A stretch of 64,000 nt of DNA from Zoroaster sp. YZ-2022 (GCA_029582265.1 CM055828.1:30314459-30378458), one strand, 5' to 3'. Positions 1 through 12,649 are shown, counted from the stretch's first letter. Made by a program: numbers and translations. The notes: generated by a model not told the origin, from the letters alone.

Positions 1-916
1 TTGTCAGAAATGAATTCATTTTACCGAAAGAGTTTTGAATCATTTTTACCAACAAAATGTACGTTACCATGGCTTTGTATAATACTGTTTAGTCTATGAG
101 GTTTCCAATCATTCATTTATACAGGGAACTTATCTTGATTGTCATTTACTTAGAAGCCCATCTCATTGTACTTAATTGTAGTACTGTCTGCAATGGGGTA
201 AAACACGCTACCCTTTACAAGTGAAGGTATAACATTGGTATTTGGTAACGTATGGTCATTTCAACCCTCTAGTATTCAGGAAATTTATAATAAAACTAAC
301 TTGTGAAAATGTCATCACAATATATCCTGACGTTATGTTTTTTTATTTTTTTATTAATTTGTTTTATGGTTTAGGCTTTTTGTCAATTTGAAGAAAACAA
401 ATCCTGTTTTAGACGAAAAAATTTATCGGGTTGATTGATACTCGTATCAACTTTACACCAAGTAAGTTCTTAGATAGTAATTCGTTTATTTGATAATCTG
501 ATAATAACCAATGTTGTATCTTCCCTTTAATTCATTGCAAATTGACGGTTTGTAATTTGTTCTCAGTCACGTGCTGATTAATTGAGCTGAAACCTCCATA
601 GGTTGGTTCCTATGTTTATGTTTTGAACCTCGTGAATTATTATGAACACACATAACCTTGACCAAAAGCGTATTACCTTGATCAGAGTGCAGTCATCTTT
701 GTCGGGTTCCCTGTGCGTAAATACGACCATATAGCGCTGATTGCTATACATAAAAGGGCCAGACTATTTTCCTGCCAGCCTTGGTTTGGTCATGTTCATT
801 TGTATTGGAGAAATACTAGATGGTTTCAACGTGATAAAGATATATAGAATTTGAAAGTATGTCATGCTCGCATAACTGTAGGCCATTTTAGGTATTACTT
901 CAAATGAATGTATTGA
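1..916. other. Intergenic or intronic DNA, nothing recognised
   Basis: AT-rich sequence with no long open frame, no repeat structure I could define and no family similarity I recognise. Confidence 0.5.
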
Positions 917-1124
917 TTAAAGGGACAATATTGTCACGATCAGAGCAGACTTTCAACAGGGCATGGAATCGTTGTCCTATAGTTTAAGATGAACACAGTG
1001 CCTGAAAATTACTGGTTCATTTTTGGTAATATGACCTTATGTGGGGTATTATTTTCACTGAGTTAATCTAAAACTAGCACTCTGATTATATGTCCTGTTG
1101 ATCGTGATGATATTGTCCCTTTAC
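917..1124. mobile_element. TTAA-bounded MITE, copy 1
   Basis: The copy begins TTAAAGGGACAATATTGTCA and ends in a near inverted copy (GATATTGTCCCTTTA). It matches 48829-49055 along its whole length, including the subterminal GGCATGGAATCG segment. Non-coding and about 208 bp. The TTAA border suggests piggyBac-type mobilisation; that is inference from the ends only. Confidence 0.7.
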
Positions 1125-3580
1125 GTGTGATTTTCTTAATTTGCTTAATTGAATGTGTTTAACGAAATTTATCAGTTTAGACGTAAATATGACATCTTTG
1201 TTCTTATTATATATCATGTATCTAGTGAAGTGGTGCAGCCAATGATTATCAGGGGTGCCCTCTGTTGACCAATTTAAGAAATTGTAAATTACCGGTACCG
1301 GTAACTGCTAAAATTTGCTCCCAAATTTTTGGTAAAATGATTTCGGAAAATGAACTGAGAAATTTACAACAAAATAATTGATACAATTTTTGTAATCTTT
1401 TTATTTGTAAAACAAGATAATGGTTACTTAAATCAAATCACATTTTGTAATTCAAGTTTTGCAAATTGTCGAAAATATGAAAAATTTAATATTTATATGA
1501 AATATATTTAACGAAAAACACCATATTAATAACAAAAACTGGCTTCGCCACTGAACTAGACGTAATAATTATTAATATTTAAAGTTTATACCAATAGTGA
1601 CCAGTGGCGAAGAAAGACGAGGCGGATGTTTGAACCCTGTTCAGTCTGATTATTCTGAAACATCTTTGAATCTTTATAAAAACAAAACCAACGGATTCTG
1701 GTTCAAAAGTGGTTCACAGACGGGACTTGTTAGATTTTATTTTATCATGCAGCCCCTCTCATAGGCTTATCCGTGTCGATACAATTAGCAAGTTTATTGT
1801 ATACACAAGACGTACCTTGTGTATCTTCATAAGTCATGTCGCTCAGATGCGTGTATTCATTATTATGTGAAATTAAGGAAAGTGGGCTGTTTTCTCAATT
1901 AAAAACGGGAATATTAAAATATTTCTTGCAAATGTCTGATTGATACAACCATCAGCTTTTTTAGTACGTTTTAGGTTAGTAATCAGAAATGTTTTGTATT
2001 AAACTAATTACTAATTCCACACCTTAACTTAAAACAAATGTTTGAAACACAAAGCCCAGTTGATAAAAACTTCATTTTCAGCCAGTGTAAACAAAAAACA
2101 CATTGAGCAGAATGTAATTATAGAAAAGCACACGCATCAACTAATGACCATATTATATAGTCTTGGTTTAAGTATCGCGCGAGGGCGCCGTTGCCTGATT
2201 GATATAATGTTGGTGTCGAAAAAAATACATTTGATTTTAATAATGTCTCCTAGAAAATAATCTTGTTAATAATCAAAAGATGAGAGGTGCTCCTGTCAGG
2301 TGTATCATCCATTTGCCACATCCTGTATTCGCCACTGGTGTCTGAGTCACTTTTAATATGTTTGCACCATTTTATCAATGTTAACGCTATTAAAACAATA
2401 AAAGGCATTCGAAAGAACCGAATATCCTTTCTCTCATGTTTCATTGTATCATACGTCGAATGTTTTCCATTGAATTAATTTATGTTACTCTGGTTTATTA
2501 TCAGTTAACCTCTGGTCTATACACAATTTGGAACTTAATTTTGGAACTTAATTTATGTGTTTTTTCTTTCAAAGAGAAAAATAGTAATAGCCTAAAATTC
2601 CTATATCAATCAAAATGCATTGCGTCGAAGGCATGTACATTTCGATATAATATATATAATTATATCGGACTTGCGGGCCAGTGATTCAACCCACCCCCTC
2701 CCCGTTGAGCGTTCGAGATCCTCAATTTTTTGGAAAACAAAAACACAAACCCTCATTCATGAAAATAATCTGGCTAAGCGCCTGCAGCGGGCTGTACCCA
2801 AAGGCAGGTGGTGTGATGTGTATCTCAGTCAATATTTAGATCATCAGTCGGCAAATGAGCCACCCTATCCCCTCGTTTTTCGGGGGTAAGATTGTTCACG
2901 CCTCCCCCATCTCAAAATTGTCCACGCCTACCCCCTCAACATTTATCACGCCAACCATATTTCAGCAGCGCACAAGGTTATGTGAAAACCACCGCGTATA
3001 TACACCGAGCTGGTACGGCATTAGATCAGTATATTCCCAAAGTAGTTCCAGCCCCATAAAAATTACAATGACGATTGGCATTTCTTTAGAACAATCTAAC
3101 CTACAACAAATACCTGGAGGAGGGAGTACCGGATGCCGCACTAAAACGAACTCAGACCATACTGGAATGGAAGATGGAGGTGTTCATTCATCACTATAAC
3201 GTTCTTTCACAACAATTATGATAGTAAAGGTTAAAGCGGGATCACTTATGAAAACAGGAAAAATGTTTGCTGCCGCCACGGGTCGCAAATGTCCAACATC
3301 TAAAAAAGTGACGTCGGGGATTTCAACAGCTGGAATTTTGGCTGCAAATTGTGATTTTTTCAGCAATTTCTGATTTGTTTCAATGCTTTTTTGAATAGCA
3401 TATCAATAACTAAATACATATTGAACAATTTTGAGTAAAAAATCAAGGCACTTTGTATGGTCTTTAACTTTGAAATGAAATTTATTGAAATTCTAAAATT
3501 GCAGACACCCCCACGTTTAAAATGAATGCTCCCATTGATATTACGTTATATACTGTTACACGGACGATCTAACATGACAC
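1125..3580. other. Non-coding stretch; small decayed duplicate of the PAN exon border
   Basis: No gene recognised. Positions about 2981-3060 resemble 3981-4050 (the end of the PAN-like exon and the start of its intron), including GTGAAAAC and TACGGCATTAGATCAGTATA-type segments. This looks like a partial duplicate. The rest is AT-rich with only short open frames. Confidence 0.4.
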
Positions 3581-3638
3581 ATGTGAGCAAAGTCGCGTCA
3601 GTTGTGGACAAGATTCGGTTCCGAGTCTGGCGGGCAAA

Positions 3639-4007
3639 ATGAAAATGCTGCTACCGTTCATAATGGTGATGTTGTCATGGGTGTCCTACGAGGCATCGGC
3701 GACCAAGACCAGTTGTGGACCAGGGACCCGTGGAAGCCTTTTTGTGCCGTACGAGCATCACGCACTGATCGGTCACTCGTTCCTGAATCAATCGGGAACA
3801 CATCGGATTCAGTGTATGATGCTTTGTTCGAGGCATATTTGCTGTTTATCGTTCAATCACAATGCCGCTGATGGTACTTGTCAGCTCAATGACGCGCGAA
3901 AAGAAGAATTCCCAGAGAGTTTCAAACAAGATAGTGGCTTTTCATACTTCGGCAGCTCGGACACAAGCGCACACGGATCTGTGAAAACTACCGCGGAGAC
4001 TGAGCAG
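3639..4007 (+). CDS. First coding exon of a secreted PAN/apple-like protein
   Basis: The 123-codon exon opens with a signal peptide (MKMLLPFIMVMLSWVSYEASA). A cysteine-containing segment follows, with the spacing of a PAN/apple domain (about residues 35-100): HALIGHSF, then IQCMMLCSRHICCLSFNHN, then a Cys-Leu-Asn run and ending in GFSYF. The exon ends TGAGCAG followed by GTAAGT, a strong splice donor in phase 0. The frame only runs 7 more codons into the intron before a stop. PAN domains bind protein or carbohydrate in secreted and cell-surface proteins. The later exons are not identified here, so the full product is unknown. Start choice: the first ATG directly before the hydrophobic stretch. 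Confidence 0.65.
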
Positions 4008-4207
4008 GTAAGTACGGCATCAGATTAGTATATTCATCCCACGCACTCAGTATTACAAAGACGAATGTTTTATTTAGAACGAACTAACCAAGAGTTAACA
4101 GATCCTGATTTAAAAGAAAATATGAGTACAGCTATAAAGTGTAATGTTACTGTCAAATTGCTGTGGCAGATATTTGTAGGAGACACTGAAATATATAAAA
4201 ACGTTGT

Positions 4208-4253
4208 GTGCCCGGAAGAAGGTCTTAAGGCTCTACGACCTTCTTCCGGGCAC
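4208..4253. repeat. Perfect 17-bp inverted repeat with 12-nt loop
   Basis: GTGCCCGGAAGAAGGTC at 4208-4224 and its exact reverse complement at 4237-4253. It could form a GC-rich hairpin in otherwise AT-rich DNA. Function unknown. Confidence 0.85.
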
Positions 4254-4457
4254 GCCAAGTACAACTTTTTGTCCCAGAAGAAGATCGTAAGTAATAAAAC
4301 GGCTCCTTTGAAAAAAAGTAGGGCATAACTGTTATAATATTTGTTGTTGCTAGAATTACACCCAAGACATGTTTTTCCATTTCCTACAATGACTTATAAA
4401 TGGCAGAAAAACGACCAACCTTTCACACTCAGTTTTCTTGAAACACAATTTTGCACA

Positions 4458-5093
4458 TTAAAGGGTCTATGAAATAGACCGTTTTAACAGTGTAAACAAT
4501 AAAGTATGCCTATTGGAGAATATATATTTTGCCCTCTGTCCATTTTTTCTCCGTCCGTTTGTACAATTCAAAAATTTAATTCTAAATTTAGGTGGCGCCG
4601 CGCTCCTCCCATTCCTCCTTATTAACATAATATCTGTGACGTACACCTGGGAGATGTTAGCACTAGCCCGTGTTTACGTTTCACAAAGTTTTTAATGTCA
4701 ACAGTCTTTACTTATCCTCTTCACCATGCAAATCTACAAGTCTTACTTAAGTACCCGGTACATGTTTATTACATAAGTGGTGTGTACAAACGTTGCTAGC
4801 AATGACTGTTTTATTACCTAGTGGCAACAATGATGGCCAACAATAATGGGTTAAAAAGGCATGCTAGCAAACGATGAAATCCTCTGTTTTCTTTGTTCTC
4901 TGCCCAGGTATACGTCATGAATTGCGCCACCTCACGTCGTGCAAAATATGAACTTTTTTTATTTTATTTTATTAAAATAAAAAAATTCCACTCAAGGCAC
5001 AAAACAAACTTAAAATTGTTTTTTATTCATATCAACTGATAAAATAACAATAACAAATAAATTAAGAAAAAACACACTTCATAGACCCTTTAA
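4458..5093. mobile_element. TTAA-bounded MITE with long imperfect inverted repeats
   Basis: The ends are TTAAAGGGTCTATGAA and TTCATAGACCCTTTAA. The inner flanks also pair loosely: a GGTGGCG block and a GACGTAYACCTGG block occur on both sides in opposite orientation. It is 636 bp and non-coding. Its ends resemble, but are not identical to, those of the other TTAA family in the window. Confidence 0.7.
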
Positions 5094-5499
5094 TTGCTTG
5101 AATATAACCTTTTGTTGGTCACACTTTCGTTATGAGGTGTACCATAATTAATGATCGTGACTTATGTGTTCCTGATATTTCATGATTCCATCATAGAGAT
5201 TGTCTAGAATCATAAAGCATCCGGGGTCGTTGAGCGGGTCTTTGAACCCCACGCCTTAATGAAGTACCGGTATGAAGACATAAATCCTAACTAGGCCTCA
5301 GTCAAACTGCTTCCTTCGATTTTCACGGTGAACCTAAAACGCAACGCGTTTTGTGTTTTGTTTTCTGGTAATAAAGCCCGTAGTTTTCAGTTATGTATCA
5401 GTATAGTGCTAACAGGTTTTCATCCTTGGAGGGGATCAAAACCTATTGTTATCCAGTCCCCTACGTCAGAGGGCACATTAGGAGAGAGTCCATGATCAC

Positions 5500-5855
5500 C
5501 CCACCCCCATGACGGTATAACCCACCTGGAGCAAGTTGGGTCCAAATTTAAAAATTATAGACTTGCTACATTCAAGCAACTTATTTTGCAACATCTTAAG
5601 AAAAACCTGTATAACAATTATGAATTTTATGATCTTTAATGACGTAGTGATCGTGTTGTTGTCTCTTTTAATTTTAATACTGATCATTTTTTTAATTTAT
5701 CTAAATGTAATGAATTTTTAACCGTTTTGTTCTCTATATTTTAAATCTGTATTTTTTTTTAAATGATGGCCTAATCAACTACTAGGTGACATGACATCAA
5801 TAAATAATGCCTTTATTTATTATTATTTATTATTTATAGGTAGTTCCGTGTACAC
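5500..5855 (+). mobile_element. Possible 3' end of a non-LTR retrotransposon
   Basis: A weakly open stretch (about 5545-5630) reads like the lysine-rich tail of a reverse-transcriptase ORF2. It is followed by an AT-rich trailer ending in ATTT/ATTATT repeats at 5810-5837. No catalytic motif remains, so this is a weak call. Confidence 0.3.
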
Positions 5856-6889
5856 AGAACAATCTGAGATTTCTGAATTGTTGTGAGGTGAGGTGAATCC
5901 GGTGAATGTGGTAGTAAATAAATACCCAAAACGGTCAAACATACTTGGTGTCAAGGTGATGATGCCCTGACCCTAAATAGTGTTATCTGCAACTGATCTG
6001 ACTGCATAATGCACTATTTTCTCGTTAACAACACAACGTTATAGGCTTAATCTTTCACAGTTTGGTTGTTTATATTGATATTATATTGATAAGCATACTC
6101 GTGGCACGATGAGCTGTTGCCAAAATTACCAATATTGTACCTTCCCTTTAAGTTTGCTAAATATAAGCGAAAACAAACAACGCATCAATATAAACGGAGC
6201 CACCAGAATCAATAACAGCGTCTCTAAAAATAACACATCTAACAGAAATTGAAAGAAAATATTTGTCATTGCACCAAAATAATTATTAGTTGGTATCCAT
6301 GGTTTCGTCAGTCAGCGTGAAGGTGAAGATACAACGTGCTTTTGTTTATATTTACACTTAATTAACCTGTGTTGTACAGTCAATGCGTGGTTTACGGGCT
6401 ATGGAATAGCTCAAGGTTTCTGATAGAGTCTTGGTCAGGGTCGTTGAAAGTGCAACGCTGACTTCAGGAGCATTGAGAACGTGCTATTGAGAACGGCATT
6501 GAGAAATTGTTTGGAGGTAGAAGTGAGAAACGTTTGAAAAAAAAATTAAATCACCTAGGGCAAAAAAACATACAAATAAGATGCATGGCTTTGAACCAGC
6601 TGCTAATTAAAACAAATTGTGCATTTTGTGGTAAAACATGCAATTTTGCATGGGGTTCAGAATGAGCCAAATATCATTTTAAGTTATGGGCCCATCTTGG
6701 GTCTCACCTAATTTGGGGCGGGGTTAGAAGTGGGGAATGAGACCCCAAAATGAGAAAAGTGACTGTAACATTGTGCCATTTTGTATCTTATTAAGGAAAT
6801 TAATTGATCAGGAAGAACACAAGATGCCTGTTTTCAGAATTGAATTTAAATTTTGGTAAAAAGTTTATCTGAAACGAAAACTAGATGAA
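5856..6889. other. Non-coding, nothing recognised
   Basis: AT-rich with a short GGGG-containing patch at 6700-6750. No gene or repeat identified. Confidence 0.5.
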
Positions 6890-7150
6890 GGTAAAACACT
6901 TTCAGATGTAGAGTCCTCTTGTATTCTACCTTTTTTGGGCGGGGACACACTATTAAAAAGGTAGGCGGCACAACACCATACGAGAAAACCTGACTTCAAC
7001 ATTAGTTTCAAAGTGTGTCTTAACAGGAAACAGGACAGATAAAACATTTTCAGATGTAGACCCTTCTTGTTTTCTGCCTATTTAATGGCGAGACCACAAT
7101 GTTCCAAGTGGACAACAACAAAAATCTAGAAATCTGACTTCAACATTGAC
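6890..7150. repeat. Two-copy tandem duplication, about 149-bp period
   Basis: AAAACAYTTTCAGATGTAGA, a TTCT(A/G)CCTWTTT block and CTGACTTCAACATT recur in the same order with about 149-bp spacing. The second copy runs up to the assembly gap, so more copies could lie inside it. Confidence 0.6.
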
Positions 7151-7186
7151 AGTTTGTTTAAAGATATATCGCCCGTGTTTGGCTAA

Positions 7187-7686
7187 NNNNNNNNNNNNNN
7201 NNNNNNNNNNNNNNNNNNNNNNNNNNNNNNNNNNNNNNNNNNNNNNNNNNNNNNNNNNNNNNNNNNNNNNNNNNNNNNNNNNNNNNNNNNNNNNNNNNNN
7301 NNNNNNNNNNNNNNNNNNNNNNNNNNNNNNNNNNNNNNNNNNNNNNNNNNNNNNNNNNNNNNNNNNNNNNNNNNNNNNNNNNNNNNNNNNNNNNNNNNNN
7401 NNNNNNNNNNNNNNNNNNNNNNNNNNNNNNNNNNNNNNNNNNNNNNNNNNNNNNNNNNNNNNNNNNNNNNNNNNNNNNNNNNNNNNNNNNNNNNNNNNNN
7501 NNNNNNNNNNNNNNNNNNNNNNNNNNNNNNNNNNNNNNNNNNNNNNNNNNNNNNNNNNNNNNNNNNNNNNNNNNNNNNNNNNNNNNNNNNNNNNNNNNNN
7601 NNNNNNNNNNNNNNNNNNNNNNNNNNNNNNNNNNNNNNNNNNNNNNNNNNNNNNNNNNNNNNNNNNNNNNNNNNNNNNNNNNNNNN
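7187..7686. other. Assembly gap (500 N)
   Basis: Exactly 500 undetermined bases, which suggests a placeholder gap of unknown true length. It borders the left end of the LRR exon array. Confidence 0.99.
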
Positions 7687-7850
7687 GAATGCACCTTCAT
7701 TTACGTGTTATATTATGGGACAAGTTTTGTTGTGTTTTCAGTAATATTCTCATTACTATAACCATTCATTTGTTTGAAACGAGACATAACTTCAATCAGA
7801 GAAATCGGTGGTCGATGCTGCGTGATTGAAATTATAACATGAATACTTAC

Positions 7851-7920
7851 AAGATTCTGAGATTTTAGACCATCAAATGATTTTGGAGCAATTTCACTGA
7901 TTTTGTTGGTGGTCAGCAAT
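7851..7920 (-). pseudogene. LRR exon copy, 70 bp
   Basis: Donor GTAAGT and acceptor CCTAG are present. Compared with 72-bp copies, 2 nt are missing within the FDGLQNL codons, which breaks frame. It may be a real deletion or a consensus error next to the gap. Confidence 0.7.
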
Positions 7921-8148
7921 CTAGGATGGGAAAACAAATTGTTAAACAAAGAACATCCTACTTCCAGAATGTCATCATCCTGAGATAAATTATACAGGAT
8001 GTCGTCAGCTACATTGATGATGTTGTCATCCTGAGATAAATTATTCAGATCTCAACAAGTTGAATGCCATTTGCAGTGATACGTATAACTTCAGTCAAGA
8101 GAATTGGTGGCTCGATACTGTGTGATTAAAATTATGAATGAATACTAC

Positions 8149-8220
8149 AAAATCTTGAGATTTTGTATACCAGCAAATGTTCCGGGAGCAATTTCACTGA
8201 TTTTGTTGTTTTCCAGCAAT
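8149..8220 (-). CDS. LRR exon, 72 bp, open
   Basis: Reads LENNKISEIAPGTFAGIQNL in phase 2. The acceptor is CATCTTAG. The donor is one base short of GTAAGT (GTAGTA). Confidence 0.75.
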
Positions 8221-8453
8221 CTAAGATGGGAAAACAAAGTAGGATTAAACAAAGATCATTAACTTCCGTTAATATGGTTATTTCGCCGATGTTCTAGATT
8301 TTCCAAAAGCATACCGGTACTTGGTGAAATATTAGTGATCAGTCAAAAACTATGAAAATATTAAAACAAAGATCATTAAACCTGTTATTTGCACCAATCT
8401 TCTTAGATTTTACTGAAAGCATACTGTGAATTATTAGTGATCGCACAAAACTA

Positions 8454-8492
8454 TTCCTAGAGCAATTTCACTTATTTTGTTATTTCAGCGAT
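8454..8492 (-). pseudogene. Truncated LRR exon
   Basis: Only the acceptor-side half remains (LxNKISEIAxG). The donor side is replaced by intron sequence (TCGCACAAAA on the plus strand). The same breakpoint recurs at 12650, 14876 and 43044. Confidence 0.65.
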
Positions 8493-9131
8493 CTAAGATG
8501 GGAAAACAAAGTAGGTTAAACAAAGATCATTAAACTTCCGTTAGGTTATTTTCGCAGATGTTCTTAGATTTTCCTAAAACATACCGGTACTTGGTGAAAT
8601 ATTAGTGATCGGTCAAAACTATGAAAATATTTCCACCGCAGCTCATTTGGCATATTAAGAAAATAAAGTCACGAAGTAGAGTTAAAACATCGTTTAAAGC
8701 AGATATAGACCTACATTGGTATATATCCATCAATGTTCTGACTTTCCTGAAATCATACTTCATGAAACGTTGTCATGGATCGAACAAGTTGAACAATTTT
8801 CCGTATAAGGTTTCACGTATTTTAGAAAATAAATTACAAATGAATCTCGATAGACAACAGTTGAGTGCATCGAAATATAAAACATAAAGTATCAGTTCGT
8901 TGTCTTAGTATGTTTAACTTTATGATTGAAGATATACATTAAACAACAAACCCGGGAAAAAATGTAGCTCATTACTTTGTTTCGTTAAAGAGAAAAGTGA
9001 AAAGGTATACAACATTTGATTGGCAAACATGAACTAAGCACTTCATCTAATTTTTTGCAGTGATACGTAACTTCAGTCAATTGAAATCGGTAGCTCCATG
9101 TGCGGATTGAAATTCATGACATGAATACTAC

Positions 9132-9203
9132 AATGTGTTAAGGTTTTGTAGACCATCAAATGTTCCTGGAGCAATTTCACTTATTTTGTTGTTTCCCAGC
9201 GAT
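9132..9203 (-). CDS. LRR exon, 72 bp, open
   Basis: Reads SLGNNKISEIAPGTFDGLQN in phase 2. The acceptor AG is present; the donor reads GTAGTA rather than GTAAGT. Confidence 0.75.
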
Positions 9204-9847
9204 CTAAGAGGGGAAAAGAAAATAGGGTTAAAACAAAGATCATTAAATTCCGTTAATAGGCCTATGATTATTTTCGCCGATTTTCTGAAAACATACTTGG
9301 TGAAATATTAGTGATTGGTCAAAACTATGAAAAATATTTCCACCTGCAGCTTATTTGGCCTATATAGAATATAATCACTACAAGGTTAAAACACCGTGTT
9401 AAAGCAGATATAGGCTACATCGGTATATATCCATCAATGTTCTCAGATTTTCCTGAAATCATACTTTATGAAACGTTGTCATGGTATCTATAAACATTTC
9501 CCAAAAATTGTCCTACCTGAGGTTCACTTTTTTAGAAAATTAAATTTACAAATGATTCTTGATAGACAACAGATGAGTGCATCGAAATATAAAACAAAAA
9601 GTATCAGTTCGTTGTCTTATTATGTTTAACTTATGATTGAAGATATACATTAAACAACAAATCCGTGAAAAACTGTAGCTCATTACTTTGTTTCGTTAAA
9701 GAGAAAAAGTGAAAAGGTATACAAATATTTCGATTGGCAAACATGAACTAAGCACTCATCTAATTTTTTTTGCAGGATACGTAACTTCAGTCAAGATAAA
9801 TCGGTAGGTCCATGCTGGTGATTGAAATTCATGACATGAATACTTAC

Positions 9848-9917
9848 AAGTGTTAAGATTTGTAGACCATCAAATGTTCTGGAGCAATTTCATTTTATTT
9901 TGTTGTTTTCCAGCGAT
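9848..9917 (-). pseudogene. LRR exon copy, 70 bp, frame broken
   Basis: A good donor (GTAAGT) and acceptor (CATCTTAG) flank a copy with two 1-nt losses (in the GLQN and PGT codons) and local changes near SEI. The frame is not kept. Confidence 0.65.
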
Positions 9918-10638
9918 CTAAGATGGGAAAAGAAATATGGTTAAAAACAAAGATCATTAAATTCCGTTAATAGGCCATGATTATTTTCGCGATTTTCCTG
10001 AAAACATACTTGTGAAATATTAGTGATTGGTCAAAACTATGAAAAATATTTCACCTGCAGCTTATTTGCCCTATATAGAAAATAATCACATACAAGGTTA
10101 AAACACCGTGTTAAAGCAGATATAGGCCTACATCGGTATATATCCATCAATGTTCTCAAATTTTCCTGAAATCATACTTATGAAACGTTGTCATGTTATC
10201 TATAAACAAGTTCCAAAATTGTCCTACCTGAGGTTCACCTATTTTAGAAAATTAAATTTACAAATGATTCTTGATAGACAACAGTTGAGTGCATCGAAAT
10301 GTAAAACAAAAAAGTATCGGTTCGTTGCCCCTATAGCCGTCCAATGAATAAGTGTGATATAGTGTGACAATTTGTAAACGAACAATTTAAAAACGAACAA
10401 TACAATATATTATAAGAGTATGTTTAATTTTATGATTGAAGATATACATTAAACAACGGATTCGTAAAAAATGTAGCTCGTTACTTGTTTCGTTAAAGAC
10501 AAACAAGTGAAATGCATTTAAATATTTCGATCGGAAACGAAACATGAACTTTGTACTCTTCTAATTTTGTTTTGTCGTCAGATGTAAATTACAAAATAAT
10601 GTCTGGCAGGTTTCTGTTTGATTGACAAGTAAGTACGC

Positions 10639-10705
10639 TTTTGTAGACTATCAAATGTTCTGGGTCAAAGTATATTAGTATACTAATATTGCTGTTGTCA
10701 GACAT
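10639..10705 (-). pseudogene. Strongly diverged LRR exon
   Basis: Same position in the unit and same first and last blocks as the LRR exon, but the core is replaced by a TATTAGTATACTAATA palindrome. Related copies lie at 17341-17409 and 39949-40016. Confidence 0.5.
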
Positions 10706-10979
10706 CTATGATGAAGTATAGAGTTAAAACATTGTATTGAACACATAACAAGAATTATCCTGCCTGAGGTTCACATATTTTAAGAAATTTAAAAAAACAA
10801 AATCTTGATAGACAACACTTAATTGAATGCATCGACAAAAACAAATGGGTTGGATGGAATACCAGCCCATTAACAGTGTTATAGTATTGTACATGTTAAT
10901 TATTTGTTTGAATTTGTTCTCCAAATGTTCTCATTACACATAAACATTTAAATAAGTTATATGGTCAAAAACAGATACA

Positions 10980-11088
10980 TTAAAGGGACACATCGTTATG
11001 ATCAACAGGCATGGAATCGGTGCTAGATTGAGATGAATCATTGTCAAATAATATCAGTACCTTTACAATCACATGATAAGTTTGTGAC
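10980..11088. mobile_element. Half copy of the TTAAAGG MITE inside an array intron
   Basis: TTAAAGGGACA...GGCATGGAATCGGTGCTAG matches the inverted right half of 48829-49055. Orthologous copies sit at 17691 and 40298, so insertion preceded unit duplication. Confidence 0.6.
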
Positions 11089-11150
11089 AAGGTATTACTG
11101 ATCGGTCAAAAAGGATGAACAATGTTTCGTCTGCAGCTCATTATATCGTT

Positions 11151-11371
11151 TATAACACTAAGAATAATGGTTCAAATTGCATCATATCGTTGATATAGAG
11201 ACTTAGGTAGATTCACCCTGATGTGCCTCGGGCAGATTTCACCCTCAAAGGAGCAAATATGCACCCCTAGAGGAGGCCCCATCCAGGGATGCCAAGTCTC
11301 ACACAGGGTGCTGCTATTGTATCAACGATATGCACCCTTTGGGTGCAGATTTGATTATTTCTTAGTGTGTA
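11151..11371. mobile_element. Foldback element in array intron (degraded copy)
   Basis: A degraded version of the long palindrome at 17865-18126, with paired GGGTGCAGATTT-type and TGCCTC/GAGGC blocks. The outer arms start ACACTAAGAA and end TTCTTAGTGT. Confidence 0.65.
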
Positions 11372-11806
11372 GGGTTAAGCAGATATAGGCCTACGTCGGT
11401 TATACATCCACCAATGTTCTCAGATTTTTTAATGAAACGTTGTCATGGTATCATGATTGAATTTTTTTTTTGAAATTGAAGGTACGCTTTTGAAGATGAG
11501 GAAATGAAGTGGTTAAACATTGTATTAAACACATAACAACAATGCCCGACTGCCCGAGGTTCACATATTTTAGAAATCTAAATAACGAATGAATCTGATA
11601 GACAACACTTGAGTGCATCGATATAAAAACCGTTGTGGAATGCTACTCTTCATTTACAAGTGTTATATTATGGGACAAGTTTGTTGTGTTTTCAGAAATA
11701 TTTCATTACATATAACCATTCATTTGTTTACAATGAGACATAACTCAATCAGGAGAAATCGGTGGCTCGATGCTGCGTGATTGAAATTTATAACATGAAT
11801 ACTGAC

Positions 11807-11876
11807 AATATTCTGAGATTTTGTAGACCATCAAATGATTTTGAGCAATTTCAAATGATTTTGTTGTTACAGCAAT
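11807..11876 (-). pseudogene. LRR exon copy, 70 bp, frame broken
   Basis: The donor is GTCAGT and the acceptor CCTAG. Sequence of the APKSFDGLQNLRI type. Two nt are missing relative to 18581-18652. Confidence 0.65.
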
Positions 11877-12384
11877 CTAGGATGGGAAAACAAATTGTTA
11901 AAACAAAGAACATCCTACTTCCAGAGTCATCATCCGTCGCTTGCATTGATGATGTTGTCATCCTGAGATAAATTATCTCAGGATCTCAACAAAGTTGGAT
12001 GCCACTTTCCCGAGCTCCGTATGATTGAACATCATACTAAAACTTAAAATTTTTGAGATTCTGTATCAGTTCGTTGTCCTATAGCCCTACAACGAATAAG
12101 TGTTATATAGCTGACAATTGTAAAATAAGTTTAAACGAACCATACAAATATCCTCGTTGAGACATTTTATTATGTTTAACTTTATCATTGAAGATGTTAA
12201 ACAACAGATCCGTGAAAATGTTGCCATCACTTTGTTTCGTTAAAGAGAAAAGCATTCAAATATTTCGATTGGCAAACATGAACTAAGCACTTCATCTAAT
12301 TTATTTGCAGTGATACGCTAACTTCAGTCAAGACAAATCGGTGGCTCCATGCTGCGTGATTAAAATTCATGACATGAATACTTC

Positions 12385-12455
12385 AAAGTGCTGAGATTTT
12401 GTAGACCATCAAATGTTCCTGGAGGAATTTCACTGATGTTGTTATTGACAGCCAT
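12385..12455 (-). pseudogene. LRR exon copy, 71 bp
   Basis: IPPGTFDGLQNL type with acceptor CATCTTACAG. One base is missing in the N-terminal part and the donor is reduced to GAAGTA. Confidence 0.65.
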
Positions 12456-12649
12456 CTGTAAGATGGTAAAGAAATAGTGAATTGCTCCAGAATATTTTTG
12501 CGATCATTATATTCAGTAGCTTTAGATAGAACATCGGCGAATCGGATTTATGACTTTGTTTTAACAAAGATCATTAAACCCGTTATTCGCCGATGTTCTT
12601 AGATTTTCCAAAAGCTACTTTGTGAATATTAGTGATCGCACAAAAACTA

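Noticed and set aside
7146..7829. Open frames of 180-227 codons through the N run
   Set aside because: They are open only because the gap has no stop codons.
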